NCBI GenBank assembly: GCA_027422505.1
Contig: JAPQWV010000681.1
Span: 62,001 to 126,000, forward strand
DNA: 64,000 nt
DNA from: Craterostigma plantagineum
Taxonomy: Eukaryota > Streptophyta > Magnoliopsida > Lamiales > Linderniaceae
Direction of reading: 5' to 3'
A model generated the notes under the pieces. It made no database searches. It was not told the origin of the DNA and worked only from the letters and a program-made list of their open reading frames with translations. The translations under genes were made by a program, and so were the position numbers. Below, one piece after another: positions 37,912 to 50,715 of this stretch (the first letter of the stretch is position 1; the number at the start of each line of letters is the position of its first letter).

Positions 37912-39648
37912 TTAGAAGAGCCAATGCTTCTTCCTCTGTTTTCTTACAGGAACATCTGCAATATACACACGCACACACATATTATATAGTACGGAGAAAT
38001 AAAAGAATGAAATATATGTGTGTGTATATATTAGTATTGTCACCTCCAGCTCGATACAAGGAGTTGTAATGAATCTCGCACCAAAAGCTGAGCCACAGCT
38101 CTGTCAACATAACAATGGAGATTTTATACTATTACTCAGAAGAACAGAAATGGTGAATGGATTCTTAAAGGTGATAAGCATATCAAAAATAAATACCTAT
38201 GATTGGATCTTTGTCCTTTGGAAGGATCTCGATATAGCTCGTGTCTCGAAAGGAGGTGACGAGAACTATTTTGGCTTCAAACTAGGGGAAATAGATCCAT
38301 CGAAATATTTCGTTATACATAAAATTATGAAAGGAACAAAAAAAAAAGTGCATAAGCTATATCGAATAAGAGATTAAAATTCTGTCTGCGCTTACTCGAT
38401 CAGCAGCAGCTTGTAGAGTTACGTGGTCGCCCCATTCTCCCGATCTGTAGTTAGAACACACATACCGAGATTATAATTCAGCGAGTTAATAGCATGGCAA
38501 TTACTCTGAAGTTATATATAGATATTTCCAGGAAAAAAAAAAATTGCATCATACTTCTTCATTTTGCTCACGTAGCTTCGGTAGTTCATAGGAACGTAAC
38601 TTTCATAGAGCTTTCTGTGGCGTTTCAGCTGAAAAACGTGTAAGAAACTAAAATAGTGCAGGGAGAAACATAGCACAAGTAAATGCAATGCATTTTTGGG
38701 AGAAAAAAGAAAAGAAGAAAAGAAAAAAGAGAACGAAGTTCACCTGTTTCACAACTTGCTTTCTTACGTACTTGTGATGGTCTGGATTCCGAAACAGCTG
38801 ATCGGAAAGGGCTCTAAACTGTAAATTTTGTAATTAAATTACGGGATACACCTATAAGATTGACGAACATCGAAAATAAAAATAAAAGTGAAAAACTTTT
38901 GGAGTCTACTAATACTGGTGGAACTCATGTATGATAAGAAAGAACATTAAAAAAGCCTCCAAAATCTCCAAATACGTTATAAACTCAAGCTTCAAAGAGG
39001 GCCGTAAAATAAACACTAGAAAAGAATCACGTGAACGATTACCTGACAATTTCCATCTCCTTCCATTCGCAGCTCCGCCAAGCCATATGTTGTCAGCCTA
39101 ACGAGAACACAATGTCTAAACTAAGTCACACTTGTATTGTACAATAAAAAAAAATGGCATAACAACATATACGATTCGAACAATTGCATCCTAACCCTAT
39201 CAAATTTATCATCTTTTTGCATAGAACTCAACAACAAAGAATGAAAAGAATACAGCGAAGAGTAAACCTAACCTTGCTGCTAGCCTCTCATGGTCTAAAG
39301 TAGCAGAATTTGCATCTGGGATGTTTGCAATGACCCGAGGAGTATGCTGTCAATAGATTATAGAAATGAAAACACTGGGATTTTTCTTGATTCATACGAA
39401 TGGGGGTGGCTCAATCATAACATGATAACTTTATTGAAATCAATCGATGATCTGAGATATACCGGGATAGAGCCCAAGTGAGACAATCTCTTCCCAAGCT
39501 TGTTGTTGTTACTACTATTGTATATCGACCTTTCTTCCTCGGCTAATATTTCAGCTATTACACGATCATCCTCAGTGTCCTTTGAGCTGCTATTGATACT
39601 CGAACTTGAGCTTGCACTTGTACTAGCATTCCCATATCTCTCAGTCAT
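37912..39648 (-). CDS. OTU-domain deubiquitinating enzyme (OTU9-12 type)
   Basis: Cysteine protease that removes ubiquitin from proteins. Nine exons join in frame to 232 residues: 39463-39648, 39273-39346, 39043-39097, 38744-38818, 38555-38628, 38396-38444, 38197-38281, 38044-38100 and 37912-37955. A Ser-rich N-terminus is followed by DRVIAEILAEEERSI. The OTU domain begins YGLAELRMEGDGNCQFRALS with the catalytic Asp and Cys (about D101 and C104) and closes with WLSFWCEIHYNSLY, which provides the His. Between lie KLYESYVPMNYRSYVSKMKK and GEWGDHVTLQAAADR. It ends VRKQRKKHWLF. A noncoding leader exon near 40013-40060 is suggested by a GAG/GTATGT donor. Some plus-strand frames overlap these exons but are chance. 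Confidence 0.92.
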
Positions 39649-41072
39649 ATGATCTAATCTCCCAAGTGTGTTATCTTCCTAACAACCTAATATACAGATC
39701 GACAAGAATCGATAAGAACAAGCAGAATCACAATCAGAGAAAGGAAATCTACCGCCCAATCGTCAACCGTGTGCCATTATTGATCGATAATGAGAACATG
39801 TCGCATCGTTCACCACAAAAAATAGCGATTAAAGCATCGGAAAGTTCGAATCTTTCCTACCTGGGCAAGATCAAAACTGGATCTTTCTTTATTTGGTCAG
39901 ATCAAAATGTCGGTAAAAATAATCCGATGTGAGAGGACAAGAGACAAAACGCGCAAAACCAAAAAGATAAAAAAAGGAAGTGTAATAGAGACACATGACA
40001 TACCTCGACGAACGGTGATTGATGAGGAAAAATAGGAACACAGAGAGATGGAATAATAAATAAATATCACAAGGGAAAGAAAAAGGGATGAAAGTGTTGC
40101 TTGTCTTTTATAATTACGACATTTAATCCAATTAAACGACAAATGGTTTATCAACCAACCGCTTGACAGAGCGTTTTTATTGTAATTCTCGTCCAATCAC
40201 TTAATGGGCCAAAACCCATTCAACTCACTGAGAAGCCCACGAAAGTATTGGGCCTTAAAATTGAGAAAGAAGCTCTTCACCTCTAATGGTCCCAACGAAT
40301 ACGTCGAGTGGCTAAACACAAGATATCATATACTTAAATTTGTGACGCATTGTCATACTTATTTGATCACAAAATGACAATTACATTCATGTAATAATAA
40401 TATAAGTATATCTAGATGAGTACCATGTGTAAGTTAAACACTATGAAACGTAGAGCTTTAAATACGTTGGCGTGTGACTCGAGTTTTAACTATAGAATAT
40501 AGGCTAACCACTCCACCAACGCGTTACGCTCAATAAATAAATTTAAAAAAAAAAAAGAAGTTTCGACATGAAAATAATAAGTCAAATTGAGCTGCAATAA
40601 TTCCTTGAGAAGACTGTTACAACATTTTACATTGCAATAAATTAAAGGGGTTGAACAAAGTAGGGCCCCGTGCGAGGATAAGCATCGACATCATTAAATC
40701 CACACGTTGAAGAATCAGATGCCTATCTATAACATCAATTGACCCAACCAACGTTATAAACTGTGTTAATAAGCAAAGACATATATAAAATATCTCCGGC
40801 CTGATTTTCTCAACTTTTATTCACGCGTTTTTGCCGTTCTCTGGGATGCTTCGTCTCCCTTGTGTTACTTAATTGAATACGTAATTCATTAACTAACCCA
40901 CGAAACAAATCCACCTTCACATATATCTATATATAGATTTATGTTGTTGATCTATTTTGCATATTGAACTTAGCGTGAGGGTTTGAGCTTTGCTTTTCAA
41001 TAAATCAACCCTTGACGTAATTCTCCCAAAGACCCTTTCTCTTCGTTTCATCATATCAAAAAAAAAATAAAA
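39649..41072. other. Divergent spacer, OTU enzyme / CYSTM gene
   Basis: Holds the OTU leader intron and promoter on the left and the CYSTM promoter on the right, with a TATA-like CTATATATAG at 40928-40937. AT-rich in between; a tRNA-like stretch near 40473-40520 is too weak to call. Confidence 0.45.
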
Positions 41073-41563
41073 ATGAGCAACTACCAAAACCAAGGTACTA
41101 TCAAAGCTTTTAATATAGATTTATATTATATTTGCGTGTTTCTCTGTGTGGGTTAGTTATTAACAGTCTGAAGCAACAACATATGTAAGACCAGTCGTTG
41201 AAATTTCGGGCTTTGTTTGTTGCAGGCGTATATCAACCACCACCACCACCGTCGGCGGCCCACGGCGGTTTTGTGGCTCCACCGCCACCTGTCGGTTACC
41301 CAGCGAAAGACGATCAATATGTTCATCAGGCCCAGGCTGCGAAGCCCACCACTCAGTCTAGGGGAGATGGCTTTTGGAAGGGATGGTATGTAATATGTTC
41401 TTCTTTCGTTTTTTGCTCTACTTTCTTTTTTTTTTTTTTTTTTTTTTTTTTCCATTCTAAGATAGTATATATATATTGTTTACTATATGTTTTTTTTTCC
41501 TCCTTTTTCTGCTGCAGTTGTGCTGCGTTGTGTTGCTGCTGTATGCTGGATGCGTGCTTCTGA
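41073..41563 (+). CDS. CYSTM cysteine-rich tail-anchored small protein
   Basis: A 75-residue protein from three exons, 41073-41094, 41226-41385 and 41518-41563. It starts MSNYQNQGVYQPPPPPS, continues with a Pro/Gly/Tyr-rich stretch (FVAPPPPVGYPAKDDQY) and ends with the CYSTM module FWKGCCAALCCCCMLDACF. Such proteins insert by the cysteine-rich C-terminal helix in membranes and are linked to stress responses in plants. The exact role is unknown. A poly-T run of about 26 bases lies in intron 2. Confidence 0.88.
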
Positions 41564-42300
41564 GGATAATCTTTGATTGGGATCGAATGTTTAGTTCGTC
41601 TACGTCCTATCTAATAATAATTTATTTTATTTTTCTATTCGATGTATATTGTTGGATTGTTTACAGGTGTTTTTCGTTTGATGATTGATATAGGGTTTTT
41701 TTTTTGGACATTGATCTATATCTCCGTGTGTTGTGTGTGTGTGTGTTTGTAGCAGGTGTTATTGCCACTATTTTTATATATATTTCAATATGATCTTTTT
41801 TATTGTTTCTATAATAGCTAAGGCAGAAACAAGGAAGTTTAATAAAAAATTTTGATCTATGGCATGACAAAATACAAATACTAGGCAAGAATAACGCAGG
41901 ATTTACTGATATTTTATCACACGATACAACACAAACTGATTGTATAATTAATAGCACGATTTCGAGCTTTTTTCAGTTACTACGCTAAATGTCCTGAAGA
42001 TATACAAAACACAACACATTGGATTTTGGGACTGTAAGATTCTTTCTACCTCATGTGTTTCTTTCATCACAATCATTCGAAGACTGGTAAGAAGCTGAAG
42101 TTCATTGAAAAAAATCAATTCAATTCATTCTCATATTCAAATCAAGAATCATACCACGTTTGATTCATCAACTCTAACAAGAGATTAACAACACCATCAT
42201 CATCCATCCATCCACATATAACAAGCAAATGTTTTTCAATATCAACTACAAAATACTGTGATTGATTTCCACCCCACCTCAGAAATCAAACATCAATCGA
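41564..42300. other. Convergent spacer, CYSTM / SCL23
   Basis: Two 3' UTR regions facing each other; AT-rich, with a short (GT)n near 41732-41746. No gene. Confidence 0.45.
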
Positions 42301-43608
42301 TCAATCGAAAGGTTCCCAAGCAGACGCAGTGAGCAAAGACAAATCTTTCCATCCCAGCTTCAAGCACCCACTCTCCTCCACGAGCGTGTACCCACTCGCC
42401 GGAAACATCCCCAGCAAAAGATCCGCCTGCTTCGTCGGACTACCCGATAAAGAAACGGGCCTAAACCCAACCCGACCCAACTCGTCCCCCCACCTCTCTA
42501 TCTTCACCTCGCCGGTCCTCTTCGGCCCGCCCACCGCCACGATATTCCTTATCTCCACCGCAAAAACCTGCCTCTCCACCGCGTGCCTCTCCGCGCTGTC
42601 GCCGTCGACGCCCGACCCATCGCCCAGAGCGTCGAACAGCGCCGAGTAGTAGTGCAGCGCCTCCACGAACCGGCCGAGGAAGCTGCCGCCGTGGCTCAGA
42701 TCTTGCTCGACGATTGAAATCAGCCTCGGCCTAATTAGGGTTAGCAGTCTCAGAGCCATAAGGTCGTTGCCGGTGACGTCGTAGAGACAGTGGTGCATCC
42801 AATGGACGACCACCGTCTCTTGGCCGGACCTTATGTTTAACCTGCCGACGTCGGCTAAATTTCCTATTTTGCCCTCCAAAGCTGCGAAATGGAAGGGGAT
42901 GTTCAGCGCGGCGGCGAATTCCGACAGCCTCTGGCCGGTGGAGGCCAGCAGCTCCGCCGACGGACCTAGCCCGGTGATTCTCAAAGACTTGAGCTTTTTG
43001 GGCCTTGAGGTGAGGATCTGAAACAATCCCGGCCATTGAAGGCCTTGCATAATGTCGAGGTCGATGATGTGGACATGTTCTTGGCCGTCCAAGGCTTGTA
43101 AGATCGCTTGGTTCGCCGTGAAGTGAGAGAATTTGATCAGAGGTGTAAGAGAATTGTGCGTTTGCAGGGCGTTTTGAAGCTTTATCAGGTGGATTAATGG
43201 AGTTGGTGTCAGTGGGCTGTAGTTTCCGAGGTGGGAGGTGATCACACGCGCGTGGAGGGCGTCTGAGAAGTAAGCTCCGACGCGCTGCGCCGAGGAGCCG
43301 AACGGCGTCGACAGTTCGGTGACTTCCGGCAAAATCAGCGCGGCGTCGTGGAGGTTGTCGACGGCGACGCACTCGGCGCACTGAAGTAGGAGGCTGAGGA
43401 GGCGGAGGCCGGCGGCGTCTGGGTCCTCCGACGGGTGTTGATCCTTCTCTTGGGAAGATCGTGAATGAGGAGGAGGAGGAGGAGAATCTCGGTCGTCGTC
43501 GTCGTCGTCTTCGCGGCGGCGCTTGTGCTGGTCAACGTCCGGCGATGCCCGGACGGCGCGTTTGCCTGTGGAGGGGGTCATGGCGTGGGCGAGTGGGTTG
43601 AGGAGCAT
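42301..43608 (-). CDS. SCL23: GRAS-family transcription regulator SCARECROW-LIKE 23
   Basis: An intronless gene of 435 residues. SCL23 is the close relative of SCARECROW that works with SHORT-ROOT in endodermis and bundle-sheath patterning. The start at 43608 gives MLLNPLAHAMTPSTGKRAVR; only TTG lies upstream in frame. The N-terminus is short and acidic/basic (KRRREDDDDDD, PPPPPHS), unlike the long one of SCR. The GRAS domain follows: [20 protein letters not shown] (LHR1), HFTANQAILQAL, VHIIDLDIMQGLQWPGLF (VHIID motif), RITGLGPSAELLASTGQRL, SHGGSFLGRFVEALHYYSAL, and the SAW end LGWKDLSLLTASAWEPFD. The reading frame is GC-rich, giving long antisense and shifted frames that are not genes. Confidence 0.95.
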   Translation of the reverse strand: MLLNPLAHAMTPSTGKRAVRASPDVDQHKRRREDDDDDDRDSPPPPPHSRSSQEKDQHPSEDPDAAGLRLLSLLLQCAECVAVDNLHDAALILPEVTELSTPFGSSAQRVGAYFSDALHARVITSHLGNYSPLTPTPLIHLIKLQNALQTHNSLTPLIKFSHFTANQAILQALDGQEHVHIIDLDIMQGLQWPGLFQILTSRPKKLKSLRITGLGPSAELLASTGQRLSEFAAALNIPFHFAALEGKIGNLADVGRLNIRSGQETVVVHWMHHCLYDVTGNDLMALRLLTLIRPRLISIVEQDLSHGGSFLGRFVEALHYYSALFDALGDGSGVDGDSAERHAVERQVFAVEIRNIVAVGGPKRTGEVKIERWGDELGRVGFRPVSLSGSPTKQADLLLGMFPASGYTLVEESGCLKLGWKDLSLLTASAWEPFD

Positions 43609-44797
43609 CGTCGGTGAAGAAAGAAATCCACCGAGGAACAAACGCCTTTTTTCGTAAGACACTGAAGAGCTCAAGAAATTCGTTTTCCTGCGTATGTTCT
43701 TGTATCTTCTATTGTGCAGTAAAACTTACGGGAAAGGTGATTTAGCTTTTCGAGTTTTGTGAATAGATTTATTTATTGGGATTTGAGAGAATTGTGTAGT
43801 GATGAATCAATGATAGAATGGTATGTGAGATAGAAAGATAGTGCTCTTTTGTGGGGACTGTGGAGAAGATAGAAAGGGGGTTTGATTTTTTGTTTTGTTG
43901 TGTGTGATAAGTTTGTGTTAAAGCAAAGAAGTAAGGGTTCGTGGGAAAGGCGTGTTTGGCTTTGTTAAAACATGTTTGGGTCCTATATTATTGGCTAATT
44001 GAATTCGAGTCCTCAAAATTCTTGTTCCACTACACTTTAAGACAAGAATATATCTTAGATTGGTTTTAACTTGATTTCCTTGTCTCTCTCGTGCGGCAAC
44101 TGATTCTCGGCGTTTGAAATGTTTTCAAGTTTATATATATTTTTAGTATAATTAGTGATATAACCTAGGAAACTTTACATTATACATCTTTATGTCTTTC
44201 CTCGTTCCTTCGGCTTCGGCACCATTTCTATATAATATAAAATGTAATTGACTTGCATATAAATGGGAACACTTGTAGTGTTATTCAGTTCTACCAAACG
44301 AGGCACAAGCCAAAGGAAGCTTTTTCGAAATTAATTAAATAAAAATTTAGGTGATAGGCAGTTGCATCGTTTGTGTTGTCGTATTCAATCCCTCTCTCGT
44401 GGTCGTGCATGCATGTGATAAAAAAGGTGCAATCTTTGTCTTCACATTGTGGGATGGTGAATTCTATGAAATATTTAATATATTATTTTTGATTGGATTA
44501 TACTCATTTAAAAATGTCTGAGTCATAATTCTAATCTAATGATAACACGAAACTGGCCGACCCGGCGTACGGCATGAATATTCGAAAAATAAATAAATAA
44601 TCACCAATTTTTATAGCCCCTACCTAGGGCGGCCTTTCCTTAATCCATTAACGAAAGAAAAGGATAGATCTCCTAATAAATATCTTTTTAATTTCATTTT
44701 TAATCTTGACGACTGCCTTGAATTCAACTGCTGCACCAACGAACGTATTTTCTGCCATTTATTTACTAAACAACAAATGAAATTATTATTTATTACA
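43609..44797. other. SCL23 upstream region and CYP97B 3' flank
   Basis: Pyrimidine/purine-rich 5' leader of SCL23 up to about 43950, then AT-rich spacer. No further feature recognised. Confidence 0.45.
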
Positions 44798-46153
44798 TCA
44801 CGATGACGTGGACCTCTGCTTAACTTGGCACCAAAGCCCATTCTTCGTGTGTATCGTCGCGCCTGTGACCAACTCCACGGACTCGGGCGACCCTTTAAGG
44901 CAAACGTCGAACCTCTGTAATAAAAGCGCCAAAGCGACCGTCGACTCCATGAGCGCAAACTGATCCCCGACGCACTTCCTCGGCCCGCCCCCAAACGGCA
45001 AGAATGCAAAGTCCGATATAATCTGCGATATCGGAAAAGAAAGCGATACACATCAAACTTCGCGGGTCGGGTCGGAGCGGGTTTCACGCCCGTGGGTCGG
45101 GTCGATTTACCTCGTTTGGATACAGTGCACCCAGGCTGCGGGCCGGGTCGAAACCGGCCCAGCCCTCGACGTGGGTCGCCTTTTTCCTTTGGAACCTCTC
45201 GGGCTCGAAGTCGTTGGGATTGTCCCAATAGTGAGGAGATCGATGGAGGTTATATACCTACAAAAATAAAATAAAATAGATCGAGAAAGCGATCGACAGA
45301 TTAGAAGCGACTGGAGATTTCTCTTACGGAGACGAATATATCGGTGCCGACTGGGATCGAATATCCATCTAAGTCGCCTTCATAACCGCCTGGATTGAAC
45401 GAAAAGCGGCGCTAAATAACGACGAGCGACGATGAACAGATTCAGAGGAGTTTTTGTTTCTTCTTTTTTCTTTTTGTGTAATAACGATATGTATGCGGCG
45501 AAAAAAAAAAACCTGGTAATTTATCTGATTTGAGAGAACGCCTGATGAGCAACGGAGGCTGTGGGTATAGTCTCAGAGATTCCACAATAATTAGGCGCAA
45601 ATACCTGGAAACATATGCGCACGGGCGATTGTTATGGTAAGAAGTGAGCATTGTTATGTTAGGTAGCATCGGCGAGTGGGCCCTACTCGAGTTTTTTCAA
45701 CGATTCGTATGTTACTGTCGTGTTCTGACCGAGCACTGAATCAATCTCGGCCTGAGCTTTTTTCATTTTCGATGGATTCTGATATCATAAAGAGAAGAAG
45801 AAAAAAAAGGAAAATCAAGGCTTCGAAAAATAACAGAAAATGGTTCGAAAAGAACTTACGGAACGAGGCAACGTACTTGGGCAAGAAGGAAGATGCACCA
45901 TGTTAGGACAGCAGCTGTTGTTTCATGTCCAGCGATAAGCATCGTCATGAGATCGTCTCTTAGCTATTCGACGATTCGTATAACAATAATAAAAATAACA
46001 CGAATTGAAAGCAACCGTGAAAAGGGGAAGCCCTTCTCTATATAGAAAGGCTTACCTGGCGATCATCGGCATCGACGCCTCTCATGTCGACTAAGAAACG
46101 CAAGAGGCTTGCATCCTGCAAATCTTTTTTTTTTCAGTTACAGTATGCGAATT

Positions 46154-46203
<50 letters not shown>

Positions 46204-47887
46204 CATGTCGAAATTGAATGCTACTCCCAATTCATACCTTAATATTCGAATAATCTCTTTGCTGCAACTTTTCGACATCAGCTTCCTAATACAGAAAAGA
46301 ATGGGAGCTCGTAATACAAGCATTTACAATCTGTGATTCCGAAAGCGAAGAGGACCTTTACAACAAAAACACAAATTTTTGTAACATGGATCTATGGACA
46401 TTATTGTTTTCTTACCTCTCTGGTTTCTTTTGCATTCTTGATCAAACCGTCGAGACAATCATTAATGATTTTAAGGTCGTTTTGGAACTTGATCTGCCTA
46501 GGGACGATCCATTTTGCCATTGGAAGTTTCCAGTAGGGAATGTAAAACGTCGAACGATGCTCAGCTTCGAAAAGGGTACCATATACAGCCTAGTAAAGCC
46601 CCAATAAGGAATCAATTCTGAGATAAAACAGAGGATAATCAAGAAGTAAAAGGTCCCTTTTCAGCGTAGATTATTACAGACCTTGATCACTGGAGATTCT
46701 TTCGTGACAGATCCAAAGTCGTAATTAAAGACTCCAAGCCCAATAATATCTAATGCCAAGCTGGAAAACTCAGCTTCAAGATCCAACTCGATTCCGTCGC
46801 TAGCTTCTAGAAGCTTCTCGAATTTATTAGTCATTCTCATGGAGCAATCGGCGAATACTCCGACCATCGCTTCCAAATAAAGCGAATGAAAACCAGGAGC
46901 AATAACTACGCAGGTGTAAGATATAGTAGTAACTTCTTCACATGTAATAAAAAAACTAACGAGCAAAATTAGGTATAGCTGCTCAACCTCTTCGCCTCTG
47001 CTTCCAAGTGTCGAGGTCGGCAGGGATGAGCCCTTTTCCCATTATGGGCTCTAATATATCGGCAAGAACCCCCTTGAACAACATACAATTATCCATAGTG
47101 AGGACATATTTCTTTTGATGCAGTCACAGAGTTTGACAACAAGACACAGATTAAAGAGATATCTAATGTTGTCCAAGGGATGACGAGGATGATTGAACAA
47201 ATTATGTATGCACCTTGTCGTAGGAAAATGCATTCTCACGAAGGATATGCCTCGCAACTATAGGATCTGAGACGACGACAAAGGCTTTTGGTCCGAAAGC
47301 AAGCTTATACACAGCTCCGTGCTGCGAAAATTTCAGCCCAAATGAATGAGACAAGGATCCAGCGAACTCAAAAACAACCTCACATCATTCATAGGATCAC
47401 GATGTGCTGTACCTCAATGAACCAATCGTATAGGGAGAAGAAAAGAGGTTTTCCAAAGAGATCAGAAACTGCGCCTTCCGCCGTCGGCATGTTAACGATC
47501 TTCGAGCCGCTCAAGAAATTCGTCAGCAGATTGCTGGCGTTGTCTATCAAGTTCATACTTTTTGCTGTTTTCGTGGTCTCATCGGTGCTTGTCGATGACT
47601 GGCTCCTGCATATGAGAAGATCACTCAGGCTATTGATTGAAGCTCTTTCACCAACAAAAATCATCACTGAATTCATCCTAACATGCAACCATTCATTCCG
47701 ACAAGATGAATCTTCTCCGAAATTGAGCATACAGAAAAGAAATTAGTTACCTGACTGAAAACCTTTTTCGCTTACACCTCAACAGCGGCGCAGACGGAGA
47801 AAGCTGAGAACTTGAGCCCATAAACTCATTGGAGCTGTGCACCGTGAGGCAAGAACGATCGACACAGAAAGTCACTGCAGAAGCCAT
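44798..47887 (-). CDS. CYP97B: Cytochrome P450 CYP97B (carotenoid-hydroxylase family)
   Basis: Plastid P450 of the CYP97 family, whose A and C members hydroxylate carotenoid rings; the B subfamily role is less settled. The ATG at 47887 opens [20 protein letters not shown], a Ser-rich transit-peptide-like leader. Then [76 protein letters not shown] (I helix), [20 protein letters not shown] (ExxR), and the heme loop [20 protein letters not shown] with its cysteine ligand. It ends [20 protein letters not shown], with TGA at 44798-44800. The block wording matches CYP97B3 more closely than CYP97A3 or CYP97C1 as I remember them. Introns are many and short, one with a long (AT)n. Confidence 0.93.
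46158..46202. repeat. (AT)n microsatellite in CYP97B intron
   Basis: About 22 AT dinucleotides within an intron. Confidence 0.9.
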
Positions 47888-49069
47888 CGTTCAAAAAGGG
47901 ATCTTCTCTGCTGCAATTAGCAAGGAAGACAATAGAGATGGACAGTGCCCCACTTCGAAAAACGAGATTTCCACTCAAATTTAGCTATCCACTGAAGATA
48001 AAAAAAAAAACAACCATTTATATATGTTGTCTCATCTCATACATTACGTGCCTGCGAAATAGTGGTTGGTACTACGAAGTGTTTGCTGCACTTCGATTTA
48101 TTTGTTCTTTTCCTCGGTAAACAGAGGAGTTATAACGCACTAAATTCGAGAGAACTGATGCTAGTCTGATATCATCAACAACACAGCTTCGACTTAAAAA
48201 GCGAGTAAGAAGACTACATGGGCCGAAGATATTGTGAATGGATCAACGAACGTAATTAAGCCCAGGTTTACAGAGCCGGGTAATTCCGACCGGGTCGGGT
48301 CCCGGATCGACCCAAAGAATCCATTACCATGTCAAGTCAAGATAAGGTATTGTATGTACTATTATTCTGTGACATTATTGTCTGGTTTCTACGATGACGT
48401 TGATGGGTAAAAAGCAGACAAATCACTTACCGACTTCGCATGGCAAGTTTGACCAAATACTATCTTACAGTTAGAAACGATTGGCCAACTAAAAGGATAC
48501 TTTTCCACGCACAAATTTTGCTGCTGCAAAAAGGGTAGAACAACTTGGTACATACGCAATGCTTATTGCGAGTGTGAATACGGTCGATGATCAGTCGTCG
48601 AATGAAAACTATGGGAAAGAGGACGACGACGTCATGGCTAACGTCATCGGTTGATGAAATGAGTTGCTTCTTCGAACCAACGTACACGGCCACTTCTAGA
48701 GAAAACGACCATAAATCTTTACTTTTGACTGAAAAAAGTAATCACCAACAATTAATGTCACCAGTGTTAAAATCGTTTGATTATATTTGAATGAATATAT
48801 ATGTGTGATGAAAGTAGTACATACACTTGTTTTTCTACCCAATTTTAAAACTTACAAGAATTTACGGACTAGACCTAACTTGTAAAAACGGAACAATTCC
48901 CACCAAAATAAATAGAAAGAAAAAAGAATGAAAGACTGAAAAGACCATAGGTAGAGGCTCCACTAATATATAAATAAATCATCCCTCATAGATTAGAGAC
49001 CTTTCTTATCAAGTGCTATCGTTGTACTTCACCAACCTTCTTTCCATGGGCATACTTTAAGCCACTACC
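47888..49069. other. Divergent spacer, CYP97B / VQ gene
   Basis: Contains both 5' flanks. A small GC-rich patch (48276-48320) with GGGTCGGGTCCCGGATCGAC stands out but has no coding support. No gene. Confidence 0.45.
48967..48976 (+). promoter_or_regulatory. TATA box of VQ gene
   Basis: TATATAAATA lies 94 bp before the VQ start codon, in a good position for a short leader. Confidence 0.55.
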
Positions 49070-49675
49070 ATGTCAAACAACCCTAGAAACTGGCCATTCC
49101 AACCCTATAACGACAACGATCAAAGCAACGTATTCAATAGTAATCTCAGCGATCAAAACGATCAAATCTCTACTTCTACTACAATCTTCGAAGGCTCTTC
49201 ATCGTCTCCCTCAACACTAAGGAACAACAATAACAGCAGTAATATGCTGAGCCCTGACCATGGCCGTGTTTCGAAGCCCATACGAAGGCGTTCTAGGGCT
49301 TCTAGGCGAACCCCTACGACCGTACTAACCACAAACACGACCAATTTTCGAGCCATGGTTCAGCAGTTCACGGGCAGCCCAACGAGCCCTTTTGGGCAGT
49401 CCACCGTGCACCACCCTCAGCCGCTTGTCACAGGCGGCGCTAACCTCAGCTTTGGTGGGCAGCAAAGCTTATTGGGCGCTGCTGCGACGAGTGGGTTCCA
49501 CGTGCAGTATAATCCGAGCCAAGAAAATATGATGTATATGATAGATCGTAACAGTATGCCGCACGGCGGTGGTGGTGGCGGCGGCGGAGGCGGTGGCCGG
49601 AGCGGTGGGGAAGGCGGCGGTTTTGCGTCTGGGTTTTCTTCTAACAGCGCCGACGGCGATGATCGTATGTTTTGA
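49070..49675 (+). CDS. VQ-motif protein
   Basis: A single-exon protein of 201 residues with the plant VQ motif FRAMVQQFTG at about residues 93-102, which binds WRKY transcription factors. Upstream is a basic stretch KPIRRRSRASRRTP, a possible nuclear signal, and Ser/Asn-rich low complexity. Downstream are a Gln/Gly-rich part and a run of 11 glycines. The intronless structure and size are typical. VQ proteins modulate defence and development through WRKY partners; the specific member is not determined. Confidence 0.92.
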   Translation: MSNNPRNWPFQPYNDNDQSNVFNSNLSDQNDQISTSTTIFEGSSSSPSTLRNNNNSSNMLSPDHGRVSKPIRRRSRASRRTPTTVLTTNTTNFRAMVQQFTGSPTSPFGQSTVHHPQPLVTGGANLSFGGQQSLLGAAATSGFHVQYNPSQENMMYMIDRNSMPHGGGGGGGGGGGRSGGEGGGFASGFSSNSADGDDRMF

Positions 49676-50715
49676 CGGCAAGGTTTGGTGAAGGTTGACT
49701 TTTCTTTTGTGGGGTGTAACAAGGCTCTACTTTTTTTTTCTTGTTTTCACACTTGACAATAATGCATGGTAGCTCTTCTTATTCGATATGGTTTACTTCA
49801 GTTGAATATTATTATTATTAAAAAGAGTATTAGATGTTGTTTTGGATGGCGTTCTTCGCAATTTTATGCGATGTCAAATATTCGTGTCATTACCTTTCAA
49901 GAGATATGTTTAGCAGTCGAATTATATAATCTACTAGTATATTTTCGTACCAGTACATTTTCGAACAGTGCTTCTAAATTTAAGATTCATTATTTGTAAT
50001 GTTTAATATCTAATTTTTAACTATATAAACAAAAAATAATGTGTAGTGCTATAAGTATAATAAATAAAAAATTTAAAAGTAATATAAAAATTATTAAAGT
50101 AATTAATTAAGAAAGAGAGTACTAAATTTCAAATAAGTGAGATACCAAATGTAGCAGTTTATAATCACCCACATGGTTTATATAATATAGAATAGATCAT
50201 GGTTTATATAATAGAATAGATGTGTGGATTTAGGATGAGTCTCATGGCCCAAAAAAGTTAGAGGAAATAGAAAATTCTTCGGGGTCGAGAGACAAATACA
50301 TTAAATCTTGTTCATAATGATCACAGTTTCGATATAATGTGCTAATAATCCTCATCGTTGTTTTGACTGACATATTCCCTTCATATGTCTTGAGACGATT
50401 TCTACATTTAACATAACACAGCAAATTTACTTGGAAGAGGACTATTTCCAACAAAATAAAAATAAAAAAATGAGCCATCTACAATCATTTAGATTCGATT
50501 TAATGGAGTTCCTAATTCCGTAAGAGTGATGAGAGCACTACGATCAACTGTCATCATACATACGATGTTGACATATATCGTAGCATGATGTCGACATATT
50601 AAGTTCCACGATCGATCACAGTACTCCATTACACATATATTAAGCTTAAAGCGTTTTTCACTCACCTGCAAAATTAAGTTCCAAGAAATCAGGAAAAGAA
50701 GGGAAGAACTGGCAA
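49676..50715. other. Spacer between VQ and YSL genes
   Basis: AT-rich. It contains the VQ 3' UTR, a tandem duplication of about 25 bp (ATGGTTTATATAAT plus AGAATAGAT, twice, near 50172-50222) and the YSL 5' flank. No gene supported. Confidence 0.45.

Noticed and set aside
38018..38377. 119-codon plus-strand frame
   Set aside because: It lies antisense to two exons of the OTU gene whose frames, splice sites and family motifs fit.
40473..40540. tRNA-like stretch on the minus strand (TGGTGGAGTGGTTAG, then GTTAAAACTCG)
   Set aside because: A- and B-box matches are imperfect, no cloverleaf could be drawn, and there is no tail or target duplication.
44620..45228. 202-codon minus-strand frame rich in Arg
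   Set aside because: Shadow frame of the CYP97B 3' exons, which carry the heme-binding motif in the other frame.
47288..47746. 152-codon plus-strand frame
   Set aside because: Antisense to 5' exons and introns of CYP97B, with no recognisable domain.
48276..48320. GC-rich patch with near-palindromic GGGTCGGGTCCC
   Set aside because: Too short and isolated to assign; no coding or element context.
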